Below the pieces are notes generated by a model. It saw only the letters and a program-made list of their open reading frames with translations. It searched no databases and was not told the origin of the DNA. The translations under genes were made by a program, and so were the position numbers. Positions 1 to 8,212 of a stretch of 64,000 bases of DNA are shown here, one piece after another; positions within the stretch are counted from its first letter, which is position 1; the number at the start of each line of letters is the position of its first letter. Location: assembly GCF_015704895.1 (NCBI RefSeq), contig NZ_JADQWB010000002.1, forward strand, positions 124,001 to 188,000, in the 5' to 3' direction. Source of the stretch: Agrobacterium leguminum (GTDB taxonomy: Bacteria > Pseudomonadota > Alphaproteobacteria > Rhizobiales > Rhizobiaceae).

Positions 1-1
1 T

Positions 2-40
2 GACGAAATGGCTTCGATTGTCAGCAAGAACCTGAAGTAA
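2..40 (+). CDS. flgG: Flagellar distal rod protein FlgG, C-terminal end only (partial)
   Basis: Only the last 12 codons (DEMASIVSKNLK, stop TAA) lie in the window. The tail resembles the end of a rod/hook family protein, where a terminal coiled coil closes the protein. Identity rests mainly on position: in rhizobia flgG directly precedes flgA, and the gap to flgA here is only 20 bp, which suggests one transcript. The evidence inside the window is too short to separate FlgG from other rod proteins on sequence alone. Confidence 0.55.
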   Translation, partial: DEMASIVSKNLK

Positions 41-60
41 GAGCGGAAAGGCAGGCGAAC

Positions 61-549
61 ATGAGGTTTGGCCGGAAACATAGCAGCAGCAGAACGGCGC
101 TCGTCCGTATATGCCTTGCGTCTGCCTTTTCACTGGGCGCCCTGACGCCCGCTCTTGCCCAGGCGCCGATGGCGCTGGTTCCCACCCGCACGATCTATCC
201 GGGCGAGACGATCACGCCCGAACAGGTGAAGCCGGTGGAAGTGACCAATCCCAATATTTCCTCGGGTTATGCGAGCGATATCAGCGAAGTGGAAGGCATG
301 ATCTCCAAGCAGACCCTGCTTCCCGGACGCACGATCCCCGTTGCCGCCCTGCGCGAACCCTCGCTGGTGGTGCGCGGCACCAGCGTCAAACTCGTCTTCA
401 CCATCGGCAACATGACGCTGATGGCTTCGGGAACGCCGATGACCGACGGCTCGCTCGGCGAAATCGTGCGGGTGCGCAACATCGATTCCGGTGTCATCGT
501 CAACGGCACGGTCATGAAGGACGGAACCATTCAGGTGATGGCGAAATGA
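61..549 (+). CDS. flgA: Flagellar basal body P-ring formation chaperone FlgA
   Basis: Periplasmic chaperone that helps FlgI assemble into the P ring around the rod. The 162-residue product begins with a basic, then hydrophobic signal peptide ending near residue 34 (ALAQA). A SAF-type segment follows (RTIYPGETITPEQVKPVEV), then the C-terminal ChapFlgA beta domain (LVFTIGNMTLMASGTPMTDG). It is short for FlgA but typical of alphaproteobacteria. The stop overlaps the flgI start as ATGA, so the two are translationally coupled. It sits in the flgG-flgA-flgI-motE-flgH-fliL-fliP operon. Confidence 0.93.
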   Translation: MRFGRKHSSSRTALVRICLASAFSLGALTPALAQAPMALVPTRTIYPGETITPEQVKPVEVTNPNISSGYASDISEVEGMISKQTLLPGRTIPVAALREPSLVVRGTSVKLVFTIGNMTLMASGTPMTDGSLGEIVRVRNIDSGVIVNGTVMKDGTIQVMAK

Positions 550-1667
550 GAGTGCTTCGTATCCTGGCCGCAGCCATTCTGTTTTCGGCCCAGCCCTTCC
601 TTTCCGTTCCGGCAGCGCACGCGGATACATCCCGCATCAAGGATATCGCATCGCTGCAGGCGGGGCGTGACAACCAGCTGATCGGTTACGGTCTCGTGGT
701 CGGTCTGCAGGGCACGGGCGACAGCCTGCGCTCCTCACCGTTTACCGAACAATCCATGCGCGCGATGCTGCAGAATCTCGGCATCACCACGCAGGGCGGC
801 CAGTCGAATGCCAAGAACATCGCCGCCGTGATGGTGACGACCAATCTGCCGCCCTTCGCCAGCCCCGGCAGCCGTGTCGACGTGACGGTCAGCTCGCTGG
901 GCGATGCCTCGTCGCTGCGCGGCGGCACGCTCATCATGACCTCGCTTTCCGGCGCGGACGGGCAGATTTACGCGGTCGCCCAGGGTGCGCTGATCGTCAA
1001 CGGCTTTTCGGCGCAGGGCGATGCCGCGACGCTGACGCAGGGCGTCACCACCTCCGCCCGCGTGCCGAACGGCGCGATCATCGAGCGGGAGCTGCCGTCC
1101 AAGTTCAAGGATTCGGTCAATCTGGTCCTTCAGCTGCGCAATCCCGATTTTTCGACGGCCGTTCGCGTCGCCGATGTCGTCAACGCCTTTGCGCGCGCCC
1201 GTTATGGCGATCCCATCGCCGAGCCGCGCGATTCGCAGGAAATCGCGGTGCAGAAGCCCCGTGTCGCGGATCTCACCCGGCTGATGGCGGAAATCGAAAA
1301 CCTGACCGTGGAAACGGATACGCCGGCCAAGGTCGTCATCAACGAGCGCACCGGCACGATCGTCATCGGCGCGGATGTGCGCATTTCCCGCGTCGCGGTC
1401 AGCTACGGAACGCTGACCGTGCAGGTGACGGAATCGCCGCAGGTCATCCAGCCGGCGCCCTTCTCGCGCGGCCAGACGGCCGTCCAGCCGCAGACGGATA
1501 TCATGGCATTGCAGGAAGGCAGCAAGGTCGCCATCGTCGAAGGGCCTGACCTTCGCACGCTGGTTGCCGGTCTCAACAGCATCGGGCTCAAGGCGGACGG
1601 CATCATCGCCATTCTGCAAGGCATCAAATCCGCCGGCGCCCTTCAGGCGGAGCTTGTGCTGCAATGA
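546..1667 (+). CDS. flgI: Flagellar P-ring protein FlgI
   Basis: Structural subunit of the periplasmic P ring, a bushing for the flagellar rod in the peptidoglycan layer. The start chosen is the ATG overlapping the flgA stop, giving 373 residues with a signal peptide ending at PAAHA. The mature N-terminus carries the family signature (RIKDIA, then NQLIGYGLVVGLQGTGD). The reading frame stays open further upstream through flgA, but that part has no FlgI similarity. The 3' end overlaps the next gene by four bases. Confidence 0.96.
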   Translation: MRVLRILAAAILFSAQPFLSVPAAHADTSRIKDIASLQAGRDNQLIGYGLVVGLQGTGDSLRSSPFTEQSMRAMLQNLGITTQGGQSNAKNIAAVMVTTNLPPFASPGSRVDVTVSSLGDASSLRGGTLIMTSLSGADGQIYAVAQGALIVNGFSAQGDAATLTQGVTTSARVPNGAIIERELPSKFKDSVNLVLQLRNPDFSTAVRVADVVNAFARARYGDPIAEPRDSQEIAVQKPRVADLTRLMAEIENLTVETDTPAKVVINERTGTIVIGADVRISRVAVSYGTLTVQVTESPQVIQPAPFSRGQTAVQPQTDIMALQEGSKVAIVEGPDLRTLVAGLNSIGLKADGIIAILQGIKSAGALQAELVLQ

Positions 1668-2200
1668 TGGAAACTCGGAAGAACAACGCTTTCCCGAATG
1701 GTCTTGTCCGCTTCGCGGCCGTCGCCTCGCTGCTTTTCCTGCTTCCCGCTGCTGACGCCGAAAGCCAGCAGAACGTGGTTTCGGAACTCAGCACGCAGGA
1801 TGAAATCCAGAAATTCTGCACCAACATCGCCGATGCGGCCCGCGACCAGCGCTATCTGCTGCAAAAGCAGGAGCTGGAAAAGCTGCAGTCCGACGTCAAC
1901 GAGCGCATTGCCGTGCTGGAAGACCGCAAGGCGGAATATGAGGACTGGCTGGCCCGCCGCGAACATTTCCTCAATCAGGCGAAAAGCAATCTCGTCGATA
2001 TCTACAAGACGATGAAGGCCGATGCCGCCGCGCCCCAGCTCGAAAAGATGCATGTGGAAATAGCGGCCGCCATCATCATGCAGCTGCCCCCGCGCCAATC
2101 GGGCCTCATCCTCAGCGAGATGGATGCGCAGAAGGCCGCTGTCGTCGCCGGCATCATGTCGCAGGCAACCGATAAAAACACTTCGAAGGATCCTTCATGA
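1664..2200 (+). CDS. motE: MotE, MotC-specific periplasmic chaperone (MgtE N-terminal-like)
   Basis: In Sinorhizobium the gene at this position encodes MotE, a periplasmic chaperone that stabilises MotC for the motor. The 178-residue product has an N-terminal hydrophobic segment (about residues 12-28), a charged coiled-coil region (KQELEKLQSDVNERIAVLED) and a C-terminal helical part resembling the MgtE intracellular N domain (KMHVEIAAAIIMQLPPRQSG). It overlaps flgI and flgH by four bases on each side, so it is co-translated with ring proteins. The function is inferred from gene order and domain type. Confidence 0.85.
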   Translation: MMETRKNNAFPNGLVRFAAVASLLFLLPAADAESQQNVVSELSTQDEIQKFCTNIADAARDQRYLLQKQELEKLQSDVNERIAVLEDRKAEYEDWLARREHFLNQAKSNLVDIYKTMKADAAAPQLEKMHVEIAAAIIMQLPPRQSGLILSEMDAQKAAVVAGIMSQATDKNTSKDPS

Positions 2201-2916
2201 GCACGCGTCGTCTTCCGGCCCTCCTCCTGCCGCTCGCCTTGCTTGCCGGCTGCCAGAACAACCAGACCCTGAAGGAAATCGGCAACGCACCGGCGATGAG
2301 CCCGATCGGCAGCGGCCTGCAATTCAGCCAGACGCCGCAAATGGGCATGTATCCGAAGCAGCCGAAGCACATGGCGAGCGGCTATTCGCTGTGGAGCGAC
2401 AGCCAGGGCGCCCTGTTCAAGGATCTGCGCGCGCTCAACATCGGCGACATCCTGACCGTCAACATCCAGATCAACGACAAGGCCGATTTCGACAACGAGA
2501 CCGAGCGCAACCGCACCAATTCCAGCGGTTTGAACTGGAAGGCGGATGCGCAGGTGTTCGGCTGGAACCCGAAGGCCGATTCCAGCATCAATTACGGTTC
2601 CGACACCGACACCCAGGCAAAGGGCAAGACCAAGCGTTCTGAAAAGCTGACGCTCCTCGTGGCCGCCGTGGTGACCGGCATTCTGGAAAACGGCAACCTC
2701 ATCATCAGCGGTTCGCAGGAAGTGCGCGTGAACCACGAAATCCGTATCCTCAATGTCGGCGGTATCGTCAGGCCGCAGGATGTGGATGCACAGAACATGA
2801 TCTCCTACGAGCGCATCGCGGAAGCGCGCATCTCCTATGGCGGTCGCGGACGTCTGACGGAAGTGCAGCAGCCCCCGGTCGGGCAACAGGTCGTCGACCT
2901 GTTCTCGCCGCTCTGA
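2197..2916 (+). CDS. flgH: Flagellar L-ring lipoprotein FlgH
   Basis: Outer-membrane L-ring subunit surrounding the distal rod. The 239-residue protein starts with a lipoprotein signal and lipobox LLAGC, with Cys19 as the acylation site. The conserved middle part reads LWSDSQGALFKDLRALNIGD, with a DILTV strand, and the C-terminus ends GQQVVDLFSPL. Length and motifs match the family. The start overlaps the motE stop (ATGA). A 28-bp gap separates it from fliL. Confidence 0.95.
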   Translation: MSTRRLPALLLPLALLAGCQNNQTLKEIGNAPAMSPIGSGLQFSQTPQMGMYPKQPKHMASGYSLWSDSQGALFKDLRALNIGDILTVNIQINDKADFDNETERNRTNSSGLNWKADAQVFGWNPKADSSINYGSDTDTQAKGKTKRSEKLTLLVAAVVTGILENGNLIISGSQEVRVNHEIRILNVGGIVRPQDVDAQNMISYERIAEARISYGGRGRLTEVQQPPVGQQVVDLFSPL

Positions 2917-2944
2917 CCTCGGCACACGGGAACGGGACTGACCC

Positions 2945-3445
2945 ATGGAAAACGAACAGGCTGAGGGCAAGAAAAAATCCTCCCCTCTGGTCATGACCAT
3001 CGCAGGCGTTGCGATCCTCACCCTGCTCGGCGCGGGCGGCGGCTGGCTGGTGGGCGGCATGATCGCGCCGAAGATCGCCGGCGCGGAGGCGCATGCCCCG
3101 GCTGCCGCCGGCGGACACGGCGAGAAAAAGGAAGAGGGTATCGAGAAAATCTCGGCCGAAGCGAACGGCATCGTCCAGCTCGATCCCATTACCACCAACC
3201 TCGCCTATCCCTCGACGAACTGGGTGCGGCTGGAAGTGGCGCTGATGTTCAAGGGGCCGGTCGAGGTGGGTCTGGCGGAAGAGATCCACCAGGACATCAT
3301 GGCCTATGTCCGCACCGTTTCCCTTCAGCAGCTGGAAGGGCCGCGCGGCTTTCAATATCTTAAGGATGACATTCAGGAACGAGTTGACCTGCGCTCTCAA
3401 GGACGCGTATCCAAGGTCATGTTCCGGACCTTTGTCATCGAATGA
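2945..3445 (+). CDS. fliL: Flagellar basal body-associated protein FliL
   Basis: Inner-membrane protein that sits beside the stator and supports motor torque. The 166 residues comprise a short charged cytoplasmic start, one membrane segment (about residues 14-36, VMTIAGVAILTLLGAGGGWL), a linker rich in Ala and charged residues, and the periplasmic FliL domain ending in KVMFRTFVIE. It overlaps fliP by four bases. Confidence 0.93.
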   Translation: MENEQAEGKKKSSPLVMTIAGVAILTLLGAGGGWLVGGMIAPKIAGAEAHAPAAAGGHGEKKEEGIEKISAEANGIVQLDPITTNLAYPSTNWVRLEVALMFKGPVEVGLAEEIHQDIMAYVRTVSLQQLEGPRGFQYLKDDIQERVDLRSQGRVSKVMFRTFVIE

Positions 3446-4179
3446 TTCGATTTCTTGTAACCATCGCCGTCCTCCTTGCCTTGCCGGGTCTTGCCAGTGC
3501 CCAGCAATTTCCGTCCGATCTGTTCAACACGCAGATAGACGGCTCCGTCGCGGCATGGATCATCCGCACCTTCGGCCTGTTGACGGTTCTCTCGGTCGCG
3601 CCGGGCATCCTGATCATGGTCACGAGCTTTCCGCGCTTCGTGATCGCCTTTTCGATCCTCAGATCCGGCATGGGACTGGCTTCGACCCCGTCCAACATGA
3701 TCCTGCTGTCGATGGCGATGTTCATGACCTTCTACGTCATGTCGCCCACCTTCGACAAAGCCTGGACCGACGGCGTGCAGCCGCTTCTGCAGAACCAGAT
3801 CAACGAACAGCAGGCCGTGCAGCGCATCGCCGAGCCCTTCCGCACCTTCATGAACGCCAATACGCGTGACAAGGATCTGAAGCTTTTTGTGGATATCGCC
3901 CGCGAGCGCGGCCAGGAAGTGATGACCGACAATGTCGTCGATTACCGCGTGCTCGTTCCGGCCTTCATGCTGTCGGAAATCCGGCGCGGTTTCGAGATCG
4001 GTTTTCTCATCATCCTGCCGTTTCTGGTCATCGATCTGATCGTCGCCACCATCACCATGGCGATGGGCATGATGATGCTGCCGCCGACCTCGATTTCCCT
4101 GCCGTTCAAGATCCTGTTCTTCGTGCTGATCGACGGCTGGAACCTGCTGGTCGGCAGTCTCGTCAGATCGTTCAACTGA
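3442..4179 (+). CDS. fliP: Flagellar export gate protein FliP
   Basis: Core membrane protein of the flagellar type III export gate. The 245-residue protein has a cleavable signal peptide (MIRFLVTIAVLLALPGLASA), then the FliP hallmark SFPRFVIAFSILRSGMG and the downstream STPSNMILLSMAMFMTFYVM. A second membrane pair follows near the C-terminus (FLIILPFLVIDLIVATITMA). It is the last gene of the overlapped basal-body operon; a hairpin with a short T run lies 45 bp downstream. Confidence 0.96.
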   Translation: MIRFLVTIAVLLALPGLASAQQFPSDLFNTQIDGSVAAWIIRTFGLLTVLSVAPGILIMVTSFPRFVIAFSILRSGMGLASTPSNMILLSMAMFMTFYVMSPTFDKAWTDGVQPLLQNQINEQQAVQRIAEPFRTFMNANTRDKDLKLFVDIARERGQEVMTDNVVDYRVLVPAFMLSEIRRGFEIGFLIILPFLVIDLIVATITMAMGMMMLPPTSISLPFKILFFVLIDGWNLLVGSLVRSFN

Positions 4180-4551
4180 CGGCCTCTGTGCCTGATTGAC
4201 ACCCGTTAACCCTGTTTTTTAACCCCGCGTGCCCAGGTACGCGGGTTTTGCGCGTTTTTACGCTTTGGTTACCAGTTTTTCTGGCGACTTGGTAACTATC
4301 TTTTTAAATAAAAAAATTACCATTTAACTAAATCAAAAAGTAACCATAAGTATTTTCCAATATTTCTTGGCTGCCAAATTAATAATTGGGCAATTTTTCG
4401 CTGCGAATTTCTTTCTACACGCAGCGGGTTTGGTTTCTGAAACTAAGCATTTCCGAACCGAGTGGCATGAAGCCGAAACGTTGCGACCGGTAATACCAAA
4501 CCCGGTATGTCCCCACTCCAGTATCTCGTAAAAACAAGGGACACATTTATT
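4180..4551 (+). promoter_or_regulatory. flaA upstream region and leader
   Basis: These 372 bases hold the fliP terminator, then a very AT-rich block (about 4296-4400, runs of A and T) that could act as an UP-like element, and finally the leader. In the leader, ACCGGT (4486-4491) can pair with ACCCGGT (4500-4506) directly before ATGTCCC (4507). The same arrangement occurs before flaB and flaC. No sigma-28 type promoter could be assigned with confidence. Confidence 0.55.
4224..4249 (+). terminator. Rho-independent terminator after fliP
   Basis: A 7-bp GC stem (CCCGCGT pairing with ACGCGGG) with an 8-base loop is followed by TTTT. It lies 45 bases after the fliP stop and before the flaA control region, so it should separate the basal-body operon from flaA. 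Confidence 0.7.
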
Positions 4552-5472
4552 ATGGCAAGCATTCTCACCAACACCAACGCAATGGCCGCTCTCTCGACCC
4601 TGCGTTCCATCGCTTCCGACCTGTCGACCACGCAGGACCGCATTTCTTCCGGCCTGAAGGTTGGTTCGGCTTCGGACAACGCTGCTTACTGGTCGATCGC
4701 GACCACCATGCGTTCCGACAACAAGGCTCTGGGCGCAGTATCTGACGCACTGGGCATGGGCGCTGCCAAGGTTGACACCGCATCTGCCGGTATGGAAGCC
4801 GCTATCGATGTTGTTACCCAGATCAAGGCCAAGGTCGTTGCCGCAAAGGAAGAAGGCGTCGACAAGACCAAGATTCAGGAAGAAGTTACCCAGCTTCTCG
4901 ATCAGCTGAAGTCGATCGGCACGGGCGCTTCGTTCAACGGTGAAAACTGGCTCGTTTCCACCGCCAACGCCACCAAGACGGTCGTATCCGGCTTCGTCCG
5001 TGACGACAACGGCAATGTCAGCGTCAAGACGACGGACTACGCGCTGGATGCATCGTCCATGCTCTACACCGAAGCGACGCCGGGCACGATCGATGCCAAC
5101 TCCGGTATCCTGAACGCTACCGGTGCAACCACCACCGTCGGCGCCAAGACCTACACCCAGATCTCCGTTCTCGACCTCAACGTCGGCACCGATGACCTGG
5201 ACAACGCTCTTTACTCCGTTGAAACGGCCCTGACGAAGATGACCAGCGCCGGCGCCAAGCTCGGCTCGCTGTCTGCACGTATCGACCTGCAGACCGACTT
5301 CGCCGACAAGCTGTCCGACTCCATCGAAAAGGGTGTTGGCCGCCTCGTCGACGCCGACATGAACGAAGAGTCCACCAAGCTGAAGGCTCTGCAGACGCAG
5401 CAGCAGCTGGCAATCCAGGCTCTGTCGATCGCCAACAGCGACTCGCAGAACATCCTGTCGCTCTTCCGCTAA
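4552..5472 (+). CDS. flaA: Flagellin FlaA
   Basis: Major subunit candidate of the flagellar filament. The chosen start (MASILTNTNAMAALSTL) matches the N-termini of the two following flagellins and has an AAGGGA ribosome site. An in-frame upstream ATG at 4507 would add 15 residues without family similarity. The 306 residues show conserved D0/D1 helices at both ends and a short variable centre (about residues 140-215), and end in the typical SQNILSLFR. It is first of three tandem flagellins with separate promoters; a strong terminator follows. In Agrobacterium FlaA is the essential, most abundant flagellin; assignment is by position and length. Confidence 0.95.
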   Translation: MASILTNTNAMAALSTLRSIASDLSTTQDRISSGLKVGSASDNAAYWSIATTMRSDNKALGAVSDALGMGAAKVDTASAGMEAAIDVVTQIKAKVVAAKEEGVDKTKIQEEVTQLLDQLKSIGTGASFNGENWLVSTANATKTVVSGFVRDDNGNVSVKTTDYALDASSMLYTEATPGTIDANSGILNATGATTTVGAKTYTQISVLDLNVGTDDLDNALYSVETALTKMTSAGAKLGSLSARIDLQTDFADKLSDSIEKGVGRLVDADMNEESTKLKALQTQQQLAIQALSIANSDSQNILSLFR

Positions 5473-5608
5473 GAGCTGAACTTCTCATAGCCCTTCGGGG
5501 CTGGGGGACCCATTTTCTTCCCACATGCATTCGGGGGCTGACCAAATGCATATCCGGGCAGAAAGCATAAAGGTTCGATAGGCTGAATCGAACCGAATGC
5601 ACCAGACA

Positions 5609-5648
5609 GGCCGCATCCCGAATAAGGATGCGGCCTTATCTTTTTTTT
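5609..5648 (+). terminator. Rho-independent terminator after flaA
   Basis: A perfect 10-bp stem (GGCCGCATCC with GGATGCGGCC, loop of 7) is followed by TTATC and eight T residues. A smaller AGCCC-TTCG-GGGCT hairpin lies nearer the gene (5489-5502) and may protect the 3' end of the mRNA. Confidence 0.88.
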
Positions 5649-5880
5649 AAATATTTCGGGATACGCGCGCGCACGCGCGAGAGTTGTAATTTTGAATTTT
5701 CATAATGCTGATTTTCTTTTCCCGCTTATCAATTCATTAACCAAACTGGCGTTACCTAAGCTCATCGAAACGGCGAGCTAACGTTAAAAATCAGCCAGTT
5801 AGCAGGCATGATGCTGTGCGCCGTTCCCGGTGAAACCGGAATGTCCCTTCTTTAATCAGCCATTCAAGGGGCACACTACT
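5649..5880 (+). promoter_or_regulatory. flaB upstream region and leader
   Basis: Between the flaA terminator and flaB lie an alternating purine-pyrimidine tract (5661-5679), a block TTCATTAACCAAA (5733-5745), CATCGAAACG (from 5763), and a hairpin (5824-5831 with 5835-5841) abutting ATGTCCC (5841). The ATG opens a four-codon reading frame (M-S-L-L) ending at 5855. The same blocks recur at nearly identical spacing before flaC. Confidence 0.6.
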
Positions 5881-6843
5881 ATGACGAGCATTATTACCAA
5901 TGTCGCAGCAATGTCTGCGCTCCAGACTCTGCGCACCATCGGCCAGAACATGGAATCCACCCAGGCACGCGTTTCCTCCGGCCTCCGCGTTGGCGAAGCT
6001 GCTGACAATGCTGCCTACTGGTCGATCGCGACCACCATGCGCTCCGACAACATGGCGCTTTCCTCGGTTTCCGACGCTCTCGGCCTCGGCGCCGCCAAGG
6101 TAGACACCGCTTCTGCCGGCATGGAATCGGCAATCGAAGTCGTTAAGGAAATCAAGGCAAAGCTGGTCACGGCAACTGAAGAAGGCGTCGACCGCACCAA
6201 GGTTCAGGAAGAAATCGATCAGCTGCAGAACCAGCTCGTATCGATCGCACAGGGCGCATCCTTCTACGGCGAAAACTGGCTCGTAGGCACTTCGACCCTC
6301 GGCGCTACCACGCCTGGCACGGACCCGGACAAGTCGGTCGTCGCTGGCTTCGTTCGCTCCACCGGCGGTGCCGTTAACGTCACGACCACGAAATACGCCC
6401 TCGACAACACCGCAACCGGCAACACTCTTTTCGGTTCGGTTGACGCCACGGGCGCCCCCGACACGAGCGGTATTCTCGGCACGACCGGAACGTTCACGAC
6501 TGTCACCGCTCAGTCCGTCTACACACTGGACATCACCCAGTATGCAGCCGCAGACCGCGCCACCAACATGGCCGAAGCACTGACGCTGGTTGAAAACGCT
6601 CTCAAGGCAATGACGAGCGCCGCAGCCAAGCTCGGCTCGCTCTCCATGCGTATCGGCCTGCAGGAAGACTTCGCTTCCAAGCTGTCCGACTCCATCGACA
6701 AGGGCATTGGCCGCCTCGTGGACGCTGACATGAACGAAGAGTCCACCCGCCTCAAGGCCCTGCAGACCCAGCAGCAGCTCGGCGTTCAGGCTCTCTCGAT
6801 CGCCAACAGCAACTCCGAAAGCATCCTGTCGCTCTTCCGTTAA
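5881..6843 (+). CDS. flaB: Flagellin FlaB
   Basis: Second flagellin, a filament subunit exported through the flagellum. The start MTSIITNVAAMSALQTL follows an AAGGGG ribosome site 8 bases upstream. The upstream in-frame ATG at 5830 is not supported by homology and lies inside the structured leader. The 320 residues have conserved terminal helices and a central region slightly longer than in FlaA; the C-terminus is SESILSLFR. In Agrobacterium the secondary flagellins are individually less important for motility than FlaA. It has its own terminator. Confidence 0.94.
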   Translation: MTSIITNVAAMSALQTLRTIGQNMESTQARVSSGLRVGEAADNAAYWSIATTMRSDNMALSSVSDALGLGAAKVDTASAGMESAIEVVKEIKAKLVTATEEGVDRTKVQEEIDQLQNQLVSIAQGASFYGENWLVGTSTLGATTPGTDPDKSVVAGFVRSTGGAVNVTTTKYALDNTATGNTLFGSVDATGAPDTSGILGTTGTFTTVTAQSVYTLDITQYAAADRATNMAEALTLVENALKAMTSAAAKLGSLSMRIGLQEDFASKLSDSIDKGIGRLVDADMNEESTRLKALQTQQQLGVQALSIANSNSESILSLFR

Positions 6844-6868
6844 TCGAAGACCGAAAGCGAAAAAATCA

Positions 6869-6892
6869 ACCGCGCCGAAAGGCGCGGTTTTT
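6869..6892 (+). terminator. Rho-independent terminator after flaB
   Basis: ACCGCGCC pairs perfectly with GGCGCGGT around a GAAA tetraloop, followed by TTTTG. It lies 26 bases after the flaB stop. Confidence 0.88.
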
Positions 6893-7083
6893 GTTTGTGC
6901 AATTGACTGCAAAATTCATTCATTTCTTGATTAAGACTTCATTAACCAAATCACCGCTAAATCAAGCCATCGAAACGACTCGTTAACCAAGACGAAAAAG
7001 AGGTTAACAGGCATCACGCCGCGTTGTCGTTTCCGGCGATCCCGGAATGTCCCTTCCCATTTAGCCAGCTCAGAGGGGCAATT
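6893..7083 (+). promoter_or_regulatory. flaC upstream region and leader
   Basis: This region repeats the flaB layout: TTCATTAACCAAA at 6938-6950, CATCGAAACG at 6968-6977, then hairpin TTCCGG (7031-7036) with CCGGAA (7042-7047) directly joined to ATGTCCC (7047). The ATG opens a five-codon frame (M-S-L-P-I) that stops at 7064, before the flaC ribosome site GAGGGG. Confidence 0.6.
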
Positions 7084-8025
7084 ATGACAAGTATTCTGAC
7101 AAACACCGCCGCCATGTCGGCGCTTCAGACACTGCGTGCAATCAGCGGCCAGCTCGAAGACACACAATCCAGAGTTTCTTCCGGGCTGCGCGTTAAAACG
7201 GCTTCCGACAACGCCGCTTACTGGTCGATCGCGACCACCATGCGTTCGGACAACATGGCCCTTTCCGCGGTTCAGGATGCACTGGGACTGGGTGCCGCGA
7301 AGATCGATGTCGCCTATTCCGCAATGGAAAGCGCCGTCGAAGTCGTGAAAGAAATCAAATCGAAAATCGTCGCGGCAACCGAAGAGGGCGTCGACAAGAC
7401 GAAGATCCAGGAAGAAATCGACCAGCTGAAAAAGCAGCTGGAATCGATTGCGCAGGGCGCGTCTTTCAGCGGTGAAAACTGGTTGCTGGGCACCGGCGCA
7501 AAGACCGTCGTTTCCGGCTTTGTCCGTGACGGCAGCGGTTCCGTCAACGTTACGAAAACCGACTATACGCTTATCGATACGACGACCGCGACAGAAACAC
7601 CCAATGTGATTTTTGGCCTGACCGGCACGCCGGCAACGGTCGACACCACGAAAGGCATCATCGGAGAGGCCGGCGTAGCTTCGGGCATTTCCGTATGGGA
7701 CATCGATCTCAAGCTTTTCGATAGTGCAACGCCCCCGACCTACACGATCGGCAATCTTCTCACCGATGTCGAAACCGCGTTTCAGTCGCTCAGCAGCGCC
7801 TCCTCCGCCCTCGGCTCCATCAAGATGCGCATCGGCCTGCAGGAAGATTTCATCTCCAAGCTCACCGACTCCATCGACAGCGGCATCGGCCGCCTGGTGG
7901 ATGCGGATATGAACGAAGAATCAACCCGCCTCAAGGCATTGCAGACACAGCAGCAGCTGGGCATCCAGTCGCTTTCCATCGCCAATACCAGTTCCGAAAA
8001 TATCCTGTCGCTATTCCGTCAGTAA
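7084..8025 (+). CDS. flaC: Flagellin FlaC
   Basis: Third tandem flagellin, 313 residues, start MTSILTNTAAMSALQTL after a GAGGGG ribosome site. Terminal helices are close to FlaB; the centre (about residues 140-215) diverges. The gene shares an identical stretch of about 26 bases with flaA and flaB in the codons for YWSIATTMR. It ends SENILSLFRQ, one residue longer than the others. A hairpin follows at 8088. The upstream in-frame ATG at 7024 is rejected because it lies inside the leader hairpin region. Confidence 0.94.
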   Translation: MTSILTNTAAMSALQTLRAISGQLEDTQSRVSSGLRVKTASDNAAYWSIATTMRSDNMALSAVQDALGLGAAKIDVAYSAMESAVEVVKEIKSKIVAATEEGVDKTKIQEEIDQLKKQLESIAQGASFSGENWLLGTGAKTVVSGFVRDGSGSVNVTKTDYTLIDTTTATETPNVIFGLTGTPATVDTTKGIIGEAGVASGISVWDIDLKLFDSATPPTYTIGNLLTDVETAFQSLSSASSALGSIKMRIGLQEDFISKLTDSIDSGIGRLVDADMNEESTRLKALQTQQQLGIQSLSIANTSSENILSLFRQ

Positions 8026-8087
8026 GCGGCGCCCGATGGCTACGGGCGGTTTCGTCCCGCTCTGGCAGCAACAGAATATTCGGATAT

Positions 8088-8120
8088 GGAAACCGCGCTT
8101 CGAAAGGGGCGCGGTTTTCC
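8088..8120 (+). terminator. Hairpin terminator candidate after flaC
   Basis: GGAAACCGCGC pairs with GCGCGGTTTTCC across a 10-base loop. The T run is inside the right arm, so termination may be weaker than after flaA and flaB. Confidence 0.65.
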
Positions 8121-8212
8121 ATTTGCCGCTAACTGCGTGGCGCGCGCATGCATCAACCGCCGCAGGCGACCGGTTCAACAACCACGTAAACATTTGAAAT
8201 TTTGGAGAGAAA

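Noticed and set aside
111-545. Upstream extension of the flgI frame through flgA
   Set aside because: The extension is an out-of-frame reading of flgA; the FlgI signal peptide and conserved start lie at 546.
4507-4551. ATG at 4507 as the flaA start
   Set aside because: It adds 15 residues not found in other flagellins and lacks a ribosome site; the ATG belongs to the shared leader element.
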